DNA from: Nitrospina sp. LS_NOB
GTDB taxonomy: Bacteria; Nitrospinota; Nitrospinia; Nitrospinales; VA-1
Assembly: GCA_001542995.1 (NCBI GenBank)
Contig: LFLA01000014.1
Coordinates: 62,001-126,000 of the forward strand
Direction: 5' to 3'
DNA: 64,000 nt
The notes beneath the pieces are model-generated. The model was not told the DNA's origin. It saw only the letters and a program-made list of their open reading frames with translations, and searched no databases. Position 1 is the stretch's first letter, and each line of letters begins with the position of its first letter. Both the position numbers and the translations under genes were made by a program. Below are positions 37,107-46,784 of the stretch, piece by piece.

Positions 37107-38279
37107 TCAAGACGATTTGGATTCCGCCCGTGGAAGGTTGGGTTTGGGATTGATCATATCTTTCTTACTGAGAATGTCGATGAGGTTTTTGTCCCGGCAG
37201 GCGACGGCAATATCGAGCAATCCATCGCCATTAAAATCCGCCACCGCCATGCCCTGGGGATGCTCATCGACCCGATGGTAAATAGGGGGATAAGTGAAGG
37301 TTCCGTTTCCCTTGCCAAGAGAAACACTGATCATGTCATCGGTGGCATTGGAGACGGCTATATCCTCAAAACCATCACCGGTAAAATCGGCAGCCACGAC
37401 ATATTTCGGAAAATTCCCCGAAGCAAAATCCTTCAATGAATCGAAAGTCTTATCACCTTTGTTTATAAGCGTGGTCAGAGCATGCAGAGAGTTGCTGGAA
37501 GTCACAAATTCCTTCAACCCGTCATTGTTCACATCCAAGCTGACAATGGTGAGGGGCTGTTTCCCACCTTTAAAGACATCTGAGCTTTCGAATTTTCCAT
37601 CGCCCTTGCCCCAGAGAATTTGAACGCCGGTAAACCCATTACCCGCTAGAGCTACCGCGACATCTACCTTTCCATCCTGATTGTAATCGTCGACAACAAC
37701 CCCTGTTGGCTGCCCCTTGACAGGCATGGAATCCGGATCAGAAAAAAACCCATTGCCTTTCCCCAGCATCACAACCACATTCGAAAAGCGCATGGTGATC
37801 ACCAGGTCAATTTTCCCGTCAGAATTAAAATCGCCAGATGACATGTTGAGGGGAATTTTTCCTGGCTTAAGCACTTGGCTTGTTTTTTGGAAACTTCCCA
37901 ACCGCGTGTTCAAAAATATCTGGATGGTCTGGTCAGCATAATTGAGCACTGCAATATCTGTGTAACCGTCTTCATTGAAATCTCCCGAAACCAGACAAAT
38001 CGGGTCTCTGCCGGTTCTATAAACAAGCTGATCCCTAAAAGTTCCATCACCCATTCCCTTAAAAAATGAAAAAGAATCCCCGCCAGTATTGGTCACAACC
38101 AAATCCGGAACTTTGTCACGGTTAAAATCATCGGTAATGAGAAAAGAAGGTTCTTTTCCCGTATCCATGGAATAGCTCAAGGCAAAAATGCGGGGCATTT
38201 TTTTCCGGGCCTTGGGGGGCGGGCACCCCAGCAGGACAAAAACCATCAGGAACGCAATTATTGAATAATGTTTTTTCAT
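37107..38279 (-). CDS. FG-GAP/VCBS repeat lipoprotein (beta-propeller)
   Basis: 390 residues from ATG 38279 (GGAG four bases upstream). Signal peptide with lipobox V-L-L-G-C, then about seven repeats of F-N-x-D-G-x-x-D-I-A-V and D-x-N-N-D-G motifs, which bind calcium in integrin-like propellers (D-F-N-E-D-G-Y-T-D; D-Y-N-Q-D-G-K-V-D; D-F-N-G-D-G-L-L-D). Probably lipid-anchored on the outer membrane. A longer reading to 38411 would include implausible sequence before the signal peptide. Confidence 0.85.
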   Translation of the reverse strand: MKKHYSIIAFLMVFVLLGCPPPKARKKMPRIFALSYSMDTGKEPSFLITDDFNRDKVPDLVVTNTGGDSFSFFKGMGDGTFRDQLVYRTGRDPICLVSGDFNEDGYTDIAVLNYADQTIQIFLNTRLGSFQKTSQVLKPGKIPLNMSSGDFNSDGKIDLVITMRFSNVVVMLGKGNGFFSDPDSMPVKGQPTGVVVDDYNQDGKVDVAVALAGNGFTGVQILWGKGDGKFESSDVFKGGKQPLTIVSLDVNNDGLKEFVTSSNSLHALTTLINKGDKTFDSLKDFASGNFPKYVVAADFTGDGFEDIAVSNATDDMISVSLGKGNGTFTYPPIYHRVDEHPQGMAVADFNGDGLLDIAVACRDKNLIDILSKKDMINPKPNLPRAESKSS

Positions 38280-38331
38280 GAAGCTCCGTTGAAAAAAAGG
38301 AGAGTACCACAGGAACCTTGGGGAAACAATG

Positions 38332-39618
38332 TTACACAGCCGGGCTGGCACTTTTTGCGGGGAGATGAGCCTGTTGACGCAATACAAAATGCCCCAGAAT
38401 CTTTTGCGCAAAGGTAAAAGCCAACGACAGGCCCGCCGTTTCCATTATGATTTTTTTATACGGGTCGTGTCCGGAAACACTGCTGAACATGGCTTTCATA
38501 AAGTCGGATCTTTCTGCGGCCACTGCAATCATATGATCCATGAACTTGAATCGTGTCGCCAGATTGGTCAAAACCCGTACGGCGCGCCCATAGGGGAGGT
38601 CTGCGGTCAGTTCATGGCAGTCCTGGTAAAAGTTTTCAGCGAAGGCATTTTTGGAGACTCCATGCCTCATGATGGAACGAGCTGCATAAATGCCGGTAAT
38701 GATGGCTGAGTTAATGCCCTTGCCCTTGAAAGGCCGCATGAGTCCTGCCGAGTCACCTATCGTGACGTAACGGTCGCCGAATAAATTTTGGGCCGGAGCA
38801 ATGGGAAACCTGCCTTTAAAATAGTTGAGCGGCTTTTCGCGCCTTTGATGGGGAGGAAGAAAACGTTGCACCGGAGCCGAACGCAGAAACTCCATCATGA
38901 TATTTGATGAAACCTTGCGACCCGCAATATTAATGGAAATATGGTCCCCCTTCGGGGTGACCGCTCCAAATTCCAGGCCAGGATGGGAAAGCAGAAAAGC
39001 ATGGATCGTGAGACCCATGCTTTGCATGAACTCCTCTCCAGGATAAAGACGCGTGATCACCGTATTTAAAAAGTCCGGTTGCCGGTATGGGGTGCCCTGC
39101 TCAAAGATCCCGCAACTTCCATCATCAAGGCCAAAAGCCCCTACCACAACCGCGCTCTTGATGTTTTCGCCCTCACTGTAAATAAGCACTCCGTCAGGGT
39201 TGACTTCGATCGCCGTTACGCGGTTATGAACCACTTGGGCGCCAGCCTTCTGAGCCTCTTCGAGCATGAAGGCATCAAATTTGGAACGATTGACAGAAGC
39301 CGATCGGCCATGCTCTTCTCCAACCAAATCCAGGCTCAACAAATCAGAATGCAGGCGATAACCCGCAATTTCATTGAGCACCAGACTTTCCGGTAAAGTC
39401 AGATCCAATTCATTTTTAAGGATTTCCTCGAAAGGCGGAGAGAGCACGCCAATACACTGATTATAGTGACGCTGTTCTGCGAATTTTTTATGCTCAAGCA
39501 ACACCACATTTATCTTCCTGCCCAACCGTTTGGCTTCTCTTAAGAGAGTCATAGCACAGGCTGATCCGCCGGGGCCTCCTCCAACAATACAAACTGTATC
39601 GCCATCATTAATGAGCAT
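38332..39618 (-). CDS. geranylgeranyl-reductase-family flavoprotein
   Basis: 428 residues from ATG 39618. FAD-binding V-C-I-V-G-G-G-P-G-G-S-A-C-A at the N-terminus and a second FAD motif G-D-S-A-G-L-M-R-P-F-K-G-K-G-I-N-S-A. This is the GG-reductase/FixC-type family, which reduces isoprenoid chains or acts on electron carriers; the substrate is unknown here. It starts 18 bp after the stop of the SDR fusion gene, so the two are in one operon. Confidence 0.82.
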   Translation of the reverse strand: MLINDGDTVCIVGGGPGGSACAMTLLREAKRLGRKINVVLLEHKKFAEQRHYNQCIGVLSPPFEEILKNELDLTLPESLVLNEIAGYRLHSDLLSLDLVGEEHGRSASVNRSKFDAFMLEEAQKAGAQVVHNRVTAIEVNPDGVLIYSEGENIKSAVVVGAFGLDDGSCGIFEQGTPYRQPDFLNTVITRLYPGEEFMQSMGLTIHAFLLSHPGLEFGAVTPKGDHISINIAGRKVSSNIMMEFLRSAPVQRFLPPHQRREKPLNYFKGRFPIAPAQNLFGDRYVTIGDSAGLMRPFKGKGINSAIITGIYAARSIMRHGVSKNAFAENFYQDCHELTADLPYGRAVRVLTNLATRFKFMDHMIAVAAERSDFMKAMFSSVSGHDPYKKIIMETAGLSLAFTFAQKILGHFVLRQQAHLPAKSASPAV

Positions 39619-39635
39619 TTGGTCTTTATCCTGTT

Positions 39636-41168
39636 TTAATTCGCGGGCGTTTGCAGACTTTTTTTTCTGAAAAACTCCAGCATTCCCTTGAAAATATAGG
39701 AGTGGAAGGTTGACATAGCCACCCAGTAAAGTTTTCCCCAAAAAGGTTTGGGAATAAAATGCGCCTTCAAAGTCAAACGAGTTCCCCCGTTCTGATCCGG
39801 ATTGAGCTGGAACTCGAGCCAGGACAGGCCTGGAGTGATCATTTCTGCTCTCAGCAGCAGTTCGCGGTTGGGTTCCAGCTTTTCCACCCTCCAGAAATCT
39901 ACCGAATCCCCAACGCGAAGATTGGCCGGATCGCGTCGGCCTCGTTGCAATCCCACTCCCCCCATGAGTCGGTCAATGAGACCGCGAATTTCCCAAAGGA
40001 TGTTGGCGTGGTTCCAGCCATGCTTGCCCCCGATCTGGCAGATCACCGGGAATACCTGCTCCGGCGTCGCCGGAATATCTATTCCATGTTCGTCAATGAC
40101 GAACTCGGAAGCCTCAAACTGGCACAGAGGCAAAAGGTCACTCATATTTTCGGGGGGAACATCACTCCAATGCGAAAATACCCTCGAGCTTTTTTCTTTC
40201 TCCTGAGCCCATTTTACGGCTGTTACAAAGTCCAGCGGTTCGAAGGGAAGAATTTTTGAGATTTCGTTATCCACACACACCACGTCAGTTTTAAGGCTGC
40301 TCAGTAAAAGCGAAGTAATATTTACCGGAATGGAAATAAAACAATGAAGCCAGTAAGCATAAAGTCGGCACATCCAGTCAACAGGAATGGGCACCCATGA
40401 AACATCAATGAAACGGATCCGGCGATTCAAGATTTTGGCAAAGCCTAAAATCATTTCCTTATAGGGCAATACATCCTTGCCGCCGATCTGGAAAACACGA
40501 GACTCCAGGCCCGGAGTTTCCATAATACCGACCAGGTATTTGACGACATCCCGGATCGCGACAGGCTGGCAGATGGAATTGAACTCCGGTAAAAAAGGAA
40601 TGAAACGGTTGTTCAAAGTCAGCGATTTCATCAATTCATAAGACGCGCTTCCAGCACCAACGATAATGGCTGCCCGAACCTGGATGGTTGGAACACTGCC
40701 CTGTGACAATATATTCCCGACCTCCATTCTGCTTCTAAGGTGCGGCGACATACGATCATCTTTTTCTCCAAGCCCGCCCAGGTAGATGACCCGTTTCACG
40801 CCATGGTGTTCAGCCGATTCCCGGAAGTTTTTTGCAGCCTTCTGGTCGTTTATTATAAACTCTTCCTTTTTCAACCTCATGCTGTGAATTAAATAATAAG
40901 CGTAGTCAACATCCTTCAAGGCGGGGAGCAACTCTTCCCTGTTCAGGCAATCGGCATAAACATGTTCGACGCGAGGATGCGTCAATAGTGCCGGGCAACT
41001 GATATTCCTATACATACACCGGACAATATAGCCCCTTGATACCAATTCGGGAATTAACCTGTGTGCCACATACCCGGTTGCACCAGTGATAAGAATCCGT
41101 GTTCCTTCCGGCCAGGGGCAGGTGTTAAGATCATCGCAATAGTGGTAATTGACTTTTTCAGGATCCAT
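39636..41168 (-). CDS. SDR (NAD(P)-binding) protein with C-terminal DUF2867 domain
   Basis: 510 residues from ATG 41168. N-terminal atypical SDR domain (I-L-I-T-G-A-T-G-Y-V-A-H-R-L; Y-A-Y-Y-L-I-H-S-M; V-I-Y-L-G-G-L-G) followed from about residue 350 by a START/SRPBCC-like DUF2867 domain (G-G-x-H-G-W; L-R-V-G-D-S-V-D-F-W-R-V). The fusion is known in many bacteria without firm function. Pairing with a GG-reductase-like flavoprotein hints at isoprenoid or quinone chemistry, which is inference. Confidence 0.82.
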   Translation of the reverse strand: MDPEKVNYHYCDDLNTCPWPEGTRILITGATGYVAHRLIPELVSRGYIVRCMYRNISCPALLTHPRVEHVYADCLNREELLPALKDVDYAYYLIHSMRLKKEEFIINDQKAAKNFRESAEHHGVKRVIYLGGLGEKDDRMSPHLRSRMEVGNILSQGSVPTIQVRAAIIVGAGSASYELMKSLTLNNRFIPFLPEFNSICQPVAIRDVVKYLVGIMETPGLESRVFQIGGKDVLPYKEMILGFAKILNRRIRFIDVSWVPIPVDWMCRLYAYWLHCFISIPVNITSLLLSSLKTDVVCVDNEISKILPFEPLDFVTAVKWAQEKEKSSRVFSHWSDVPPENMSDLLPLCQFEASEFVIDEHGIDIPATPEQVFPVICQIGGKHGWNHANILWEIRGLIDRLMGGVGLQRGRRDPANLRVGDSVDFWRVEKLEPNRELLLRAEMITPGLSWLEFQLNPDQNGGTRLTLKAHFIPKPFWGKLYWVAMSTFHSYIFKGMLEFFRKKSLQTPAN

Positions 41169-41209
41169 ACCTGAAATATACCCCCAACCCCCCAATCCGC
41201 AAGCCCCGA

Positions 41210-41302
41210 CCAGCGGCCGGTAGCAAATAGCAATGTCTTTATTTTGCCACCAATCGGTCTCTAGGCTTTATGGGCTATTGCTCATTGCCACCGGCCGCTT
41301 GG
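41210..41302. repeat. 93-bp element with about 24-bp inverted ends
   Basis: The left end CCAGCGGCCGGTAGCAAATA (41210 on) matches the right end read in reverse (CCAAGCGGCCGGTGGCAATG) with few differences. It lies between the SDR gene start and the MBL gene end. The last eight codons and TAG stop of the MBL gene are inside it. Confidence 0.7.
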
Positions 41303-42129
41303 CCGGAGAAAAAGGGGTTGTGGCGTTTTTCTTCGCCAACGGTGGTCGCAGGGCCATGTCCGGGGAAAAGGCGCGTGTGGTCTGGCAGGGTCAAAAGTCT
41401 TTGGGTGATGGAATCGTAGAGCCCAGACCAGGAGGAATTGGCACGTCCCATGGAACCGGCGAAGATGGCATCACCGGAGAAAACCGTGTCATGGATTTTA
41501 TAAGACACTCCGCCGGAGGTGTGACCGGGCGTGAAAAGAACCTCTATATTTAAATTTCCTAGTTTTATTATTGCCCCGTCCTTCAAAAACTTAAAGTCAC
41601 GGCTGCCTGAGGGGCGGGGCTCTTTTGTATCGATCCAGGTGGGACAGTTATAGGTTGTATCCAGGAGTTCCAGTCCCCCGGCGTGATCAAAGTGGGCATG
41701 AGTTAAAAGGATTTTTTCCGGTTGAAGTTTCAACTCTTTGGCTTTCTTAATGATCGCCTCCGGATTTCCTCCTGTATCAATCACCGCAGAGGTTTGTGTA
41801 GCCTTGCAAATTACCAGATAACATTTAACGGGATAGGTTCCGACAAACACATCCAGGCAGACCGTATCGAAAGGAGCGGGATCCGGCTCAATAGGTTTGG
41901 GAGCCCAGGTCGCATTCGCGACCGCGATCAACGATGGAGCATGAAGGTCCAGAACTTCAGCAAGATTTTTTAAGACACTCTCATCCGGAACAAACTCATA
42001 GCGTTCCATCCGGGAAATATCACCCACACTGATTCCCGAAGCATGAGCCAAGTCAGACTGGCGCCAGCTTTTGCCATCTCTGGCCTTTTCCAGTACATCT
42101 CCCAATTCATCTTCCAAAGGTCCTGACAT
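41275..42129 (-). CDS. HTH-XRE domain fused to metallo-beta-lactamase-fold hydrolase
   Basis: 284 residues. Residues 8-70 form an XRE-type helix-turn-helix (S-W-R-Q-S-D-L-A-H-A-S-G-I-S-V-G-D-I-S-R-M-E). Residues 85-270 are an MBL domain with all metal ligands: H-A-H-F-D-H-A-G-G, G-H-T-S-G-G, S-G-D-A-I-F and F-P-G-H-G-P. The catalytic half resembles glyoxalase II-type hydrolases. DNA-binding plus enzyme in one chain suggests a regulator responding to a thioester or similar substrate; this is inference. The C-terminus lies in a repeat. Confidence 0.85.
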   Translation of the reverse strand: MSGPLEDELGDVLEKARDGKSWRQSDLAHASGISVGDISRMERYEFVPDESVLKNLAEVLDLHAPSLIAVANATWAPKPIEPDPAPFDTVCLDVFVGTYPVKCYLVICKATQTSAVIDTGGNPEAIIKKAKELKLQPEKILLTHAHFDHAGGLELLDTTYNCPTWIDTKEPRPSGSRDFKFLKDGAIIKLGNLNIEVLFTPGHTSGGVSYKIHDTVFSGDAIFAGSMGRANSSWSGLYDSITQRLLTLPDHTRLFPGHGPATTVGEEKRHNPFFSGQAAGGNEQ

Positions 42130-42185
42130 AAAACCTCCTATTGGGAAATTATACTAGAAATTTTGCCAAATCAAACAAGCTTCCA

Positions 42186-43016
42186 TCAACCTTCTTTCTG
42201 TTCAGCTGGCTTCAGTTCTTCCCACTGGGTATCCTCACTTGAGGAAGTTGGCCCGGCAGAGGAAAATACATAAACCATCCCCACCATGACTCCCCCACCC
42301 ACCATATTTCCGAGTGTCACAAACACCTGATTGTGAAAGAAACCTGCAAGTGATACTTCCGCTCCATGCGGCAGCAACAATGCCAAGCTCATCAGCGACT
42401 GGTTGGCGATACTGTGTTCGTATCCACTACCAATAAAAGCAAACAGGCACCAGAATATCATGATCAGTTTGGCAGTCTCGTCCCCGTTTCGGTTGGCGAT
42501 CCAGACCGCCAGACACACCAGCCAGTTACACAAAATACCCCTGAAAAAAGCTTCTTGCGCACCGAGGGCCATTTTCGCTCCTGCTACTTTGACAATCAGG
42601 GCCTGAGCTTCGGCAGACAGGCTTCCCCCCTGCACCACCAGCCACGCAAAAAATACAGAACCAAGAAGGTTACCGATAAAACATAGCGCGAACAATTTGA
42701 ACATGACGCCGAAGCCCACCCGGTTTTTCAGTTTGCCCACGGCAAAAACCATGTTATTGCCAGTGAATAGTTCCGAACCGGAAAAGACAACCAGGCTCAA
42801 AGCAATACCAAAACTGGCCCCCATGATCAGTTTCATGAAGGGTGCAAACTGTGTTCCCGCCAAGGGAGCACCTACCGAGAAAATCAAAACAATGCCAAAA
42901 CCCAGATAAGCCCCAGCCAGGGCAGATAGAGCCAGATATCCTAGAGGGAAACGGTTCATGGCCTTGATTTTCTTTTCTGCAGCAAAGGCCAGTTTTCCTA
43001 AATCATTTTCGAACAT
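42186..43016 (-). CDS. formate/nitrite transporter family channel
   Basis: 276 residues with six transmembrane helices and FNT motifs: G-A-Y-L-G-F-G, F-S-G-S-E-L-F-T-G-N-N, G-N-L-L-G-S and C-N-W-L-V-C-L-A-V-W near the pore, and the E-H-S-I-A-N centre histidine motif. FNT channels carry formate or nitrite. The neighbour 28 bp upstream on the same strand is NirA, so nitrite import is the likely role. Confidence 0.9.
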   Translation of the reverse strand: MFENDLGKLAFAAEKKIKAMNRFPLGYLALSALAGAYLGFGIVLIFSVGAPLAGTQFAPFMKLIMGASFGIALSLVVFSGSELFTGNNMVFAVGKLKNRVGFGVMFKLFALCFIGNLLGSVFFAWLVVQGGSLSAEAQALIVKVAGAKMALGAQEAFFRGILCNWLVCLAVWIANRNGDETAKLIMIFWCLFAFIGSGYEHSIANQSLMSLALLLPHGAEVSLAGFFHNQVFVTLGNMVGGGVMVGMVYVFSSAGPTSSSEDTQWEELKPAEQKEG

Positions 43017-43044
43017 TTCAAGCTTCCTTTCTTTCAGTTAATTC

Positions 43045-44637
43045 CTAATGCGTGGTTTCTATTTCTTCCAACACCATAGTTTCTGTTTGCTTTTGCGGTT
43101 TCGTTAGCAAAGGCGTGTCACGTCTTCTGGCATATTTTTTCCCCTTGATCGGGTACATTTTTTCGCGAGTGTGGTAGGGAATCACGAATTCCAGAACCTG
43201 TGCCAACTGATCACAGGGAACATCTTCCATGACCTTTACGGCCAGCTTGGGATCGATTCCCGTTCGGCCGCCCATAAAAATATCCACCCCCTCAATCACT
43301 TCATTGCCACGGCGCATCTTTTTACCGAGCAGTCCAATATCCGCCACCAGATGGTTGCCGCATCCCGCCGGGCATCCCGACCAATGCATATTGATCGGCG
43401 CGGTACCCGGGAGCTTGCCTTCTAACTGCGCGGCAACCTTCAAAGCCATCGACTTGGTTTCAATCGCCGCCAGGTTGCAATAATCGCTTCCCACACAACT
43501 CACCAATCCCTTAAGAATACTGGAAGGGTGATAAGTGAACTCTTTGACCAACGCCTCTTCAAGTATGTCCCCCAATTTCTGATCAGAAATATTGGGAATG
43601 ATCAGGGAATTGGAATGGGAAAATCGTATTTCTCCGTTTCCATATTTTTCCGCAAGTCGGGCCAGCCCCTGCAACTTGTCAGCCTGAATACGCCCGACGG
43701 GAACCTTCAGCCCAACATAGTTCATCAATGTTTGCTTCTGCCGGTAGGCACCGATATGGTCCGATTTTTCGTTGCCTCTCAAATCCACGCCAGCGGAGGT
43801 CAGCGGCCTTCCCAGTCTCTCTTCCAACGCCAAACGGAATTTCTCCTCCCCCCAGTCTTCTATCAGAAAGGCCAGACGGTTTTTACTTCTCACATCCCGA
43901 CTGCCGTGGTCGCGGTACAAAAGGATCAGCGCCGAACACACTTCGACCACTTCTTCGGGACGGAGGAAAACATCTAAAGGAGTGGCAATGCGATAGCCCC
44001 CCGACCCCAACTTTCCACCCACCAGAACATTGAAACCATAAACCGGGCCGTTTTCCTCAACGGCTGGTACCAGCGCCAGGTCCTGGGTTTCTGCATGCAC
44101 ACAGTCATCCGGGCAACCACTCAATGTTATATTGAACTTTCTTGGCAGATTGGAAAACTCCGAGTTGCCAACGATATGGTCGTTCAATGCCTTGACCAGC
44201 GAATAGGCATCGACCTTCTCTTTCGGATTCAAACCGGCTACCGGACATCCCATGATGTTGCGGACATTGTCCATTCCGGTTTGGGACGAGGTCAGTCCTA
44301 CCTCTTCTAGCAAGTCGAAAACCTTGGGAATACTTTCAATTTTTAAATGCCGTAATTGCACCTGCTGGCGAGTGGTGATGTCGATCACCCCATTGCCGAA
44401 GGTGGCGGCTATAAACGAAAGAGCTCTAACCTGATGAGAAAAAGAAAGCCCATTAGGAATCCTCACCCGCAACATAAAAAATCCTGGAGTGGGATTGCGC
44501 AAAAACAGTCCATACCATTTGAGACGCTGGATGTCCTCTTCGCTGATAGACTCCCAGCCTTCTTTCGCAAAACGATGGAGTTCGCTTTTGATTTTCAAAC
44601 CGTCTCTTTCAGATTTTATCAGTTCTATTTTGTTCAT
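43045..44637 (-). CDS. nirA: ferredoxin-dependent assimilatory nitrite reductase (siroheme)
   Basis: 530 residues with two ferrodoxin-like/siroheme repeats. The 4Fe-4S/siroheme cysteines are S-C-V-G-S-D-Y-C-N and H-W-S-G-C-P-A-G-C-G-N-H; siroheme-contacting T-T-R-Q-Q-V-Q-L-R is present in the first half. Sulfite reductases share this fold; the adjacent FNT channel and lack of a flavin subunit favour nitrite reduction to ammonium. Cofactor supply may come from the CbiX gene at 59877. Confidence 0.9.
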   Translation of the reverse strand: MNKIELIKSERDGLKIKSELHRFAKEGWESISEEDIQRLKWYGLFLRNPTPGFFMLRVRIPNGLSFSHQVRALSFIAATFGNGVIDITTRQQVQLRHLKIESIPKVFDLLEEVGLTSSQTGMDNVRNIMGCPVAGLNPKEKVDAYSLVKALNDHIVGNSEFSNLPRKFNITLSGCPDDCVHAETQDLALVPAVEENGPVYGFNVLVGGKLGSGGYRIATPLDVFLRPEEVVEVCSALILLYRDHGSRDVRSKNRLAFLIEDWGEEKFRLALEERLGRPLTSAGVDLRGNEKSDHIGAYRQKQTLMNYVGLKVPVGRIQADKLQGLARLAEKYGNGEIRFSHSNSLIIPNISDQKLGDILEEALVKEFTYHPSSILKGLVSCVGSDYCNLAAIETKSMALKVAAQLEGKLPGTAPINMHWSGCPAGCGNHLVADIGLLGKKMRRGNEVIEGVDIFMGGRTGIDPKLAVKVMEDVPCDQLAQVLEFVIPYHTREKMYPIKGKKYARRRDTPLLTKPQKQTETMVLEEIETTH

Positions 44638-44963
44638 AGTTCCTCAAACCGGCGGGCCGCCGGTGGCAGTGAACAATAACCTTATTTGACCAGCAAAGAG
44701 TTATTTCACTGGATAGGCCATCATCGCTGTTTAGGTTATGCAAAGGTCTCAAAATTAAGAAGAGCTAGACCTTTCACACTAAAGAGAGGGGAGATCGCAA
44801 GTAACGTGCCATTTAGCAAAAAGTATCGTTATGGCTTTATTAGTAAAGGGTTATGTCGAGGGAGACAGTAATTTGTGATAAGATAAATTGCTCAAAAAAT
44901 AATCAAAGCAATTTTCTCCTGCCATATAATGCGTCATCTGCGAAGGCTTGAAAATGCCGTTTA
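44638..44963. other. gene-less stretch
   Basis: 326 bp between nirA and the LMF gene. The first 80 bp are a dispersed repeat copy; the rest is A+T-rich and holds no supported ORF. A promoter for nirA is expected here, but I cannot assign boxes. Confidence 0.5.
44648..44725. repeat. dispersed repeat copy (CCGGCGGGCCGCCGGTGGC type)
   Basis: Begins with a palindromic GC core shared with the elements at 10885 and 52382, then AACAATAACC and AAAGAGTTATTTC. The limits are approximate. Confidence 0.55.
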
Positions 44964-46784
44964 TTACGGCAATTGCAGAATGGGGGTGTAGGGGCGCAGA
45001 AGTTTTCGAGTCCACCAGGAACCGTCCCGGTTCCGGGTCTCAAAATCTGAAAACCTGTAATCGTAGACCACCGCCTGCATATATTTTGGGGGACTATCGG
45101 GAAACGGGTTTTTCTCCAGCAAGCCAATCACGACAGGTGAGCCTTGCAAAAGGCGGATCATGAACTGGGTCAACCAGGGATTTCTTTCATAATTGCTGAG
45201 CGCGGCGAACCACATTTGCCAATCCAGTCGGGGCTGGTGCGGGGCGACAAATTCCGGTTTTTTTGCCACATCACCCGGCTTCCATTTGAATTCATAAGGA
45301 AACCAGTTCTCGCGGTCATCACTTCCCAGAATAATAATTTCCGGCCTCGATGTAGTCATCACTGCAAACAGGCCGTAGGAGTTGAACAGGTGAAGAGGAC
45401 GAATCGCATTGGCGATGGAAATATAAATGGCAGGGTAATTGCCGGAAGTAACGAGTAAGGGAACTGTATAAAGCATGATGGAGATCGCCAGCGCTGCTGC
45501 TCCCGCCCCTGCAAAAAATCTTTTCTTCCACACAGAAACCGACATCGTGTCTTTCGACTTCGAAGATTTCATCGGGAGCCATCTTGAGAGAATCGTATCA
45601 TCCAGCAGAAGCAGGCACATGGCCAGAGTCAATAAGTTAAAGAAACAATAATTGCCGGTCAGGAAAATCAATATCTGATGAAAAACCAGTACGGCACAAC
45701 CTGTGTAGCGAATGCGTCGGGGACCAAAAATCAAAAATACTGCCCCAAGCTGAATGATGAAAGTGCTGACGACCGAAAACTCCTGGAACCCATGAGGCAA
45801 CTGATGCACATACCAACCGATCCAGGTTGGAAGCGGTTGGGTTTCATAATGGTAATAGAGTGCGGTGAAATCTCTCCAGGTGGGATCCTGACTAATTATT
45901 TTGACCAACCCGGAAGAAAAAACAACGCGAAACAACAGAAACCGAAAGAGAAAAAGAACTATCGCGGAGGGCGGGGATGCCCCTCTAACCCAAGGAACCA
46001 GGAAGAGTGCCAGAAATCCCATTTCAAGAAGCAGAGTGTCCCATTGGAATCCTAAAAAGGGTTGCGCTACATGGAAAAGGGAAAGATAAAATCCCCACGC
46101 CGCCAGTAAGGCCCGGCCCATTTGGCGGTTGGCCATGATCAACATGGAGGCTCCCACGCCGAACAAACAGACCGCCTGCAAAAATCCATCGCCAGCATGA
46201 AACCAGAACAAGGTGGGCACTTTCCAAAAACGTTCCGGCCCCCAATGTGCTGCTGCATCTTTTAAATGCGTCTCAACCGGATGAATGCCTTCGTGTCCAA
46301 TCAGTCCTTCAACTTGAGTCCAAAGAGATAAAAAGGCCAGCAAATAAACCAGGCCGAGAAGAAAGAGAAACACCCGCCGGGCCAGAAACCAGGTGGGAGC
46401 TTCCGTGGAGCCTCCCCAAATCCAGCGAGTGAGAGCGCTGAAGAAACTTCGATTTTCGGCAACCTGTCTGTAACCCCACTCTGAAACCGGGGCAAATCCC
46501 GGAATACTTTCATAAGCCCTGAGAAGCCACTTCCCGTTAGGGGCATAAGCCAGGGTCTTGAAAACCGCCTTCGCTCCTGAGCAAAAACTTCCATCAGGAT
46601 CGACGAAATAGACAGAGAATGCAAAATGCTCGGGAGAAATCTGCGGGTAAGATTCGCCAGCCTCCTGAGAAGAACGGTAAACCACCGCGCCTTTCGTAAG
46701 AGGGCTCCAGCGCGCTACCCATAAACGACAAAATCCGCAATCGCCGTCATAGATCAAAACCGGTTTATCGTTTGTACTTTCCAT
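44964..46784 (-). CDS. DCC1-like thiol-disulfide domain fused to lipase maturation factor membrane protein
   Basis: 606 residues. Residues 8-115 are a DCC (DUF393) thioredoxin-like domain with Y-D-G-D-C-G-F-C (12-19). Residues 135-420 span about ten hydrophobic helices, and the C-terminal soluble part has the LMF pattern (R-P-E-I-I-I-L-G-S-D-D-R-E-N-W; F-V-A-P-H-Q-P-R-L-D-W-Q-M-W-F-A-A-L). LMF proteins help fold lipases in vertebrates; bacterial relatives are little studied. The fused redox domain suggests work on disulfides of secreted proteins, which is inference. Confidence 0.82.
   Translation of the reverse strand: MESTNDKPVLIYDGDCGFCRLWVARWSPLTKGAVVYRSSQEAGESYPQISPEHFAFSVYFVDPDGSFCSGAKAVFKTLAYAPNGKWLLRAYESIPGFAPVSEWGYRQVAENRSFFSALTRWIWGGSTEAPTWFLARRVFLFLLGLVYLLAFLSLWTQVEGLIGHEGIHPVETHLKDAAAHWGPERFWKVPTLFWFHAGDGFLQAVCLFGVGASMLIMANRQMGRALLAAWGFYLSLFHVAQPFLGFQWDTLLLEMGFLALFLVPWVRGASPPSAIVLFLFRFLLFRVVFSSGLVKIISQDPTWRDFTALYYHYETQPLPTWIGWYVHQLPHGFQEFSVVSTFIIQLGAVFLIFGPRRIRYTGCAVLVFHQILIFLTGNYCFFNLLTLAMCLLLLDDTILSRWLPMKSSKSKDTMSVSVWKKRFFAGAGAAALAISIMLYTVPLLVTSGNYPAIYISIANAIRPLHLFNSYGLFAVMTTSRPEIIILGSDDRENWFPYEFKWKPGDVAKKPEFVAPHQPRLDWQMWFAALSNYERNPWLTQFMIRLLQGSPVVIGLLEKNPFPDSPPKYMQAVVYDYRFSDFETRNRDGSWWTRKLLRPYTPILQLP

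Noticed and set aside
44686-44871. 61-codon frame after nirA
   Set aside because: Begins inside a repeat, no ribosome binding site, no structure in the product.
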